Shown: piece after piece, positions 61,243 through 64,000 of the stretch
How the letters are laid out: each line of letters opens with the position of its first letter
How positions within the stretch are numbered: position 1 is the stretch's first letter
Notes under the pieces: model-generated
What the model was told of the DNA's origin: nothing
The model's input: the letters and a program-made list of their open reading frames with translations, nothing else
Databases searched by the model: none
Made by a program: the position numbers and the translations under genes
Assembly (NCBI GenBank): GCA_046154185.1
Contig: JBJXGE010000064.1
Location: forward strand, 7,224-71,223
Length of the DNA: 64,000 bases
Source: JBJXGE01 sp046154185
GTDB lineage: Bacteria; Planctomycetota; UBA8108; UBA1146; JAJFFE01
Direction of reading: 5' to 3'

Positions 61243-63929
61243 CCGATCGTCTCCTGTTTGGCATCCTGTGATTCGGCCACGCCAGGCGCGCCGTCGGCGA
61301 AAAATCGCCTTACGACTTCAACCATTTCCGCGGCGGTGCCGCGCTCGACGCGGCACGGCGGCAAGCTCTCGAGAAAGCGCCGACCATAGGGACGCGTCGA
61401 CACGCGATGATCAGCGATCACGACGACGCCGCGATCCGTCGCCGTACGGACGAGGCGCCCGAATCCTTGCTTGAGCGTGAGCACGGCCTGCGGCACCGTC
61501 ATGCGAACGAACGGATTCTCGCCGCGCGCCTCGAGTTCCTCGGCGCGTCCGAGTTCGAGTGGATGCGTCGGCACGCGAAACGGTAAACGCGCGATGACGA
61601 CGCACGAGAGCGCATCCCCCGGCACATCGACGCCTTCCCAAAACGACATGTTGCCGAGCAGCACGGCATTGCCTGCGGCGCGAAATCGGCGCAACAACTC
61701 GCTCGGCGGCGCCGTGCCTTGCACGAGCAGCGGCAAGCCCGCCTGTTCGAGCGGCCCCGCGACGCGCGACGCGACGCCGCGCAAAAGTTGATGCGAAGTA
61801 AAGAGCACGAACGTACGACCGCGCGCCGCCTGCGCGAGTTCGATGACATGCGCGGCGAACGCTCGTTCAAAGTGACTATGGTCGGGCGCCGGCAGATCAC
61901 TCGTCAACGCCAGGACTGCCTGGCGCTGAAAGTCGAACGGAGAGGCGAAACTCTGCCCTTGAAAACGCCGGCTCTCCGTTTGATTCCACCCGAGGCGATC
62001 GGCGAGAAAGTCCCATTTGCCGGCCACCGAGAGAGTGGCGCTTGCCATGACCACCGTGTCGGATTGCGCGTACAGTTCGTCGTTCAAAGTCGCTGCAACG
62101 CGCACGGGGGCGACGCGCAAACTGATGTTGCGGCCCCGCCGCTCTTGCAACTCGACCCACGGCAACATGCCATCGGCCGGCGCGAGAAACTGCTCGATGG
62201 AGAGCACGTAATTCTCAACGGACCGGAAGGCCGCGCGATACTCGGCGAGCGCGCCATCAAAATCCTGTTGCGGTTCAAACGGCGCGTCTTGCAGCAGCGT
62301 CCAGCCTTCGCGAATCGCGAGGCGCAGATCGATCAGCTCTTCGCGCAGCGCCAACAGCGGATCGCGCATGGCATCGAACGCGACCTCGCCGGCGCGTGAA
62401 CCGATGCGAAACGTCCCGACCGCCGCGGACGCCGGCGCTTTCGTCGCTTCGGTGGCCGCGGGTGCGGGCTCGGCGCGTTCCGTCGCGACCACGGTCGGCT
62501 CGACGAGCGTCGAATCCTCCGCGCTGCCGCTACCGACGGTCGCTACGCTCGCGCTGATGCGCTCCGCCAAGTCCTCAAAGACCTCGAGCGCGCCTTCGCG
62601 CGCCGCCTGCACACGCTCGAAGAGTCGCTCTTCGATGAACCGACCCGCCGGTAGCGCGTCGTGCGAGCGCAGGACGCTCAAGAGATACGGCAAACGGCCC
62701 CGCAACTCGCCGTTCTCGCGAGCGGAACCCAACAAACGACCGAGCCCCTGCAGCACCGCGAGTCGCGAAATCCCGCCGCCGAGATGCTCCGCCGCGATCT
62801 CCTCGAGCCGATGCGCCTCGTCGAACACGACGCGCCGATACTGCGGCAACACAAGATCTCCTTTGCGGTCCGGGCTCGCGCGCCGCAGCGCGAGATCGGA
62901 AAAAAGCAAATGGTGATTCACGACGAGGATGTTCGCGCCGATCGCGGCCCGTCGCGCATTGTAGTAGTGGCACTCGTTGTAAAAGGTGCAGGCCTTGCTC
63001 AACGTTTGTTCGGTGGTCGATTGAAAGTCGCTCCATATATCGCTCGGAGGCGAACGATCGAAATCCGCAAGCGAGCCTTCCCGCGCGGTCTCGAGCCGCG
63101 CCAGGATTTCGCTGACCCAACGGCCGCGTTCGTCGACGCCCCCAAAGAGCTCGGGGTTCTTCCGCACGTCCGCGGTCTTGCGTTTGCACGCATAATTACC
63201 GCGGCCTTTCTGCAGAGCGAACCGAAACTCGACGGGCAGCACGCGCGCGAGCAACGGCAAGTCCTTTTGCACGAGCTGCTCGCTGAGTGCGATCGTCGCC
63301 GTCGAGACCACGATGCGCTGCCGATTGCGCACCGCCCACAAAATCGCGGGCACCAAGTACGCGAAGGATTTGCCGACGCCGGTGCCGGCTTCGGTCGCGG
63401 CGACGCGCCGATCGTTGAAGGCACGCGTCACGGCAAGCGCCATATCGCGCTGCCCCGCGCGAAACTCAAAGTTCGGCACTTGCGTGGCGAGTAGACCGCC
63501 GGGCGCAAAGATGGCGCTGATCTCGGCCTCGTCGAGTCGCACTTCGGCCGCGATGTTCGAGGGCTCGACGGCGCGATACACGCGCTCGACTGCGTTGTCG
63601 ACGATGAAGAAACCGAGTTCCAAGAGGCCAGCTTCCGACGCGATTTCGAGATCCGCTTTCGAAGGTGTCAGCACGCCGCTCGGGTGATTGTGGATCAACA
63701 CGTCGTGATCGCCGGCGCGATCGAGAAATACTGGCACCGCGCGGGCGTTGCCGCGCGCCACCACTTCGACGCTCGTGACGCGACCGCCCGTGAGACTCCC
63801 GAAGAAAAACACTTCGTTGCCGCCCGCGGCGCGAATCTCGTCGGCGACGGTTGCTCGCGCTTCGGGACTGAAGGATTCGCGCGCGTCACCCGCGTGCTTC
63901 GGCACAGCCAATCCGGCTCCTCGCTCCAT
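61239..63929 (-). CDS. JAMM/MPN-domain - DinG-type helicase fusion
   Basis: 896 residues from ATG 63929; a GTG at 63968 would add 13. The N-terminal domain (about 1-130) is JAMM-type: Glu in GGNEVFFFGS and HNHPSGVLTPSKAD, an exact H-x-H-x7-S-x2-D metal site, closest to RadC/JAB domains. Helicase: Walker A in ATEAGTGVGKSFAYLVP, DEAH box VVFDEAHRLEEIA, Cys in NYACKRK and KACTFYNECHYY where family members bind an iron-sulfur cluster (only three of four Cys are obvious), ASATLS and the C-terminal SFWEGVDVPG and QGFGRLVRT motifs. Likely unwinds damaged or RNA-containing DNA; the metalloprotease-type domain may cut or bind a partner. Confidence 0.9.
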   Translation of the reverse strand: MERGAGLAVPKHAGDARESFSPEARATVADEIRAAGGNEVFFFGSLTGGRVTSVEVVARGNARAVPVFLDRAGDHDVLIHNHPSGVLTPSKADLEIASEAGLLELGFFIVDNAVERVYRAVEPSNIAAEVRLDEAEISAIFAPGGLLATQVPNFEFRAGQRDMALAVTRAFNDRRVAATEAGTGVGKSFAYLVPAILWAVRNRQRIVVSTATIALSEQLVQKDLPLLARVLPVEFRFALQKGRGNYACKRKTADVRKNPELFGGVDERGRWVSEILARLETAREGSLADFDRSPPSDIWSDFQSTTEQTLSKACTFYNECHYYNARRAAIGANILVVNHHLLFSDLALRRASPDRKGDLVLPQYRRVVFDEAHRLEEIAAEHLGGGISRLAVLQGLGRLLGSARENGELRGRLPYLLSVLRSHDALPAGRFIEERLFERVQAAREGALEVFEDLAERISASVATVGSGSAEDSTLVEPTVVATERAEPAPAATEATKAPASAAVGTFRIGSRAGEVAFDAMRDPLLALREELIDLRLAIREGWTLLQDAPFEPQQDFDGALAEYRAAFRSVENYVLSIEQFLAPADGMLPWVELQERRGRNISLRVAPVRVAATLNDELYAQSDTVVMASATLSVAGKWDFLADRLGWNQTESRRFQGQSFASPFDFQRQAVLALTSDLPAPDHSHFERAFAAHVIELAQAARGRTFVLFTSHQLLRGVASRVAGPLEQAGLPLLVQGTAPPSELLRRFRAAGNAVLLGNMSFWEGVDVPGDALSCVVIARLPFRVPTHPLELGRAEELEARGENPFVRMTVPQAVLTLKQGFGRLVRTATDRGVVVIADHRVSTRPYGRRFLESLPPCRVERGTAAEMVEVVRRFFADGAPGVAESQDAKQETIG

Positions 63930-64000
63930 GAGACCGCTCGAAGGGGAAGTCGCGCATCGTGCCGGCACTTTGAGTGGGTTGCAATGCGCCCCGCGTCGTG

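Noticed and set aside
1..64000. CRISPR arrays, prophage, insertion sequences, rRNA
   Set aside because: No regularly spaced repeats, transposase, integrase, phage structural genes or rRNA segments were seen on either strand.

Overview
The window is GC-rich chromosomal DNA, almost fully coding, from a Gram-negative, flagellated, selenium-using bacterium. Two large exported proteins end in paired dockerin-type calcium repeats, and a Ser/Thr kinase - kinase/formylglycine-domain - ECF sigma module is present. That combination is typical of Planctomycetota or a close deep lineage. The assignment is inferred from gene content; there is no rRNA in the window.

Layout. 1-3,000: 3' part of selD (selenophosphate synthase), two tandem opposite-strand kinase-fold genes resembling lipopolysaccharide core kinases, and a complete tRNA-Sec (UCA anticodon) that no protein track shows. 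3,000-7,100: a GT39-like membrane glycosyltransferase, lysA and an exported protein of unknown function. 7,294-30,596: one very long minus-strand flagellar operon read flgB-flgC-fliE-F-G-H-I-J-motE-like-fliK-flgD-flgE-flbD-fliL-fliN-fliO-P-Q-R-flhB-flhA-flhF-flhG-(small membrane protein)-fliA. It encodes rod and hook parts, the export gate and ATPase, the C-ring, the placement GTPases and sigma-28. No fliM, motA/motB, flagellin or P/L-ring gene is present. 30,803-33,751: the sigma-54 activator/histidine kinase pair (FlrC/FlrB-like) and a second, short fliN. A good sigma-54 (-24/-12) promoter lies in front of flgB, and a good sigma-70 promoter lies in front of the kinase gene. This suggests the cascade sigma-70 -> FlrB/FlrC -> sigma-54 operon -> FliA -> late genes.

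33,750-43,110: a gene-poor stretch, a coiled-coil membrane protein, a small conserved-looking protein, a carboxypeptidase-regulatory-like repeat protein, a TPR lipoprotein, another membrane glycosyltransferase and an unusual M1 peptidase-M28 peptidase-PDZ lipoprotein. 43,330-49,464: Ser/Thr kinase, kinase with a C-terminal formylglycine-generating-enzyme-like domain, and an ECF sigma factor in one transcription unit. 49,496-57,611: two dockerin proteins interleaved with cinA, an AlgI-like MBOAT O-acyltransferase and its AlgX/AlgJ-like partner. This part also carries a highly structured intergenic region and a hairpin repeat family. 57,790-64,000: a small exported protein, then a compact minus-strand operon: JAMM(MPN)-DinG helicase fusion, MobA-like nucleotidyltransferase, YchJ-type SEC-C protein, SnoaL-like protein, GNAT acetyltransferase and nitrilase-superfamily amidase.

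Most notable: the tRNA-Sec/selD pair, two kinase-like paralogues sharing a non-canonical catalytic motif, the JAMM-DinG fusion, the M1-M28-PDZ fusion, a GNAT gene whose first strand lies in frame behind an amber stop with no ordinary start codon, and an array of four stem-loops after cinA, of which three share a GCTCC (GGAGC on the other strand) apex.
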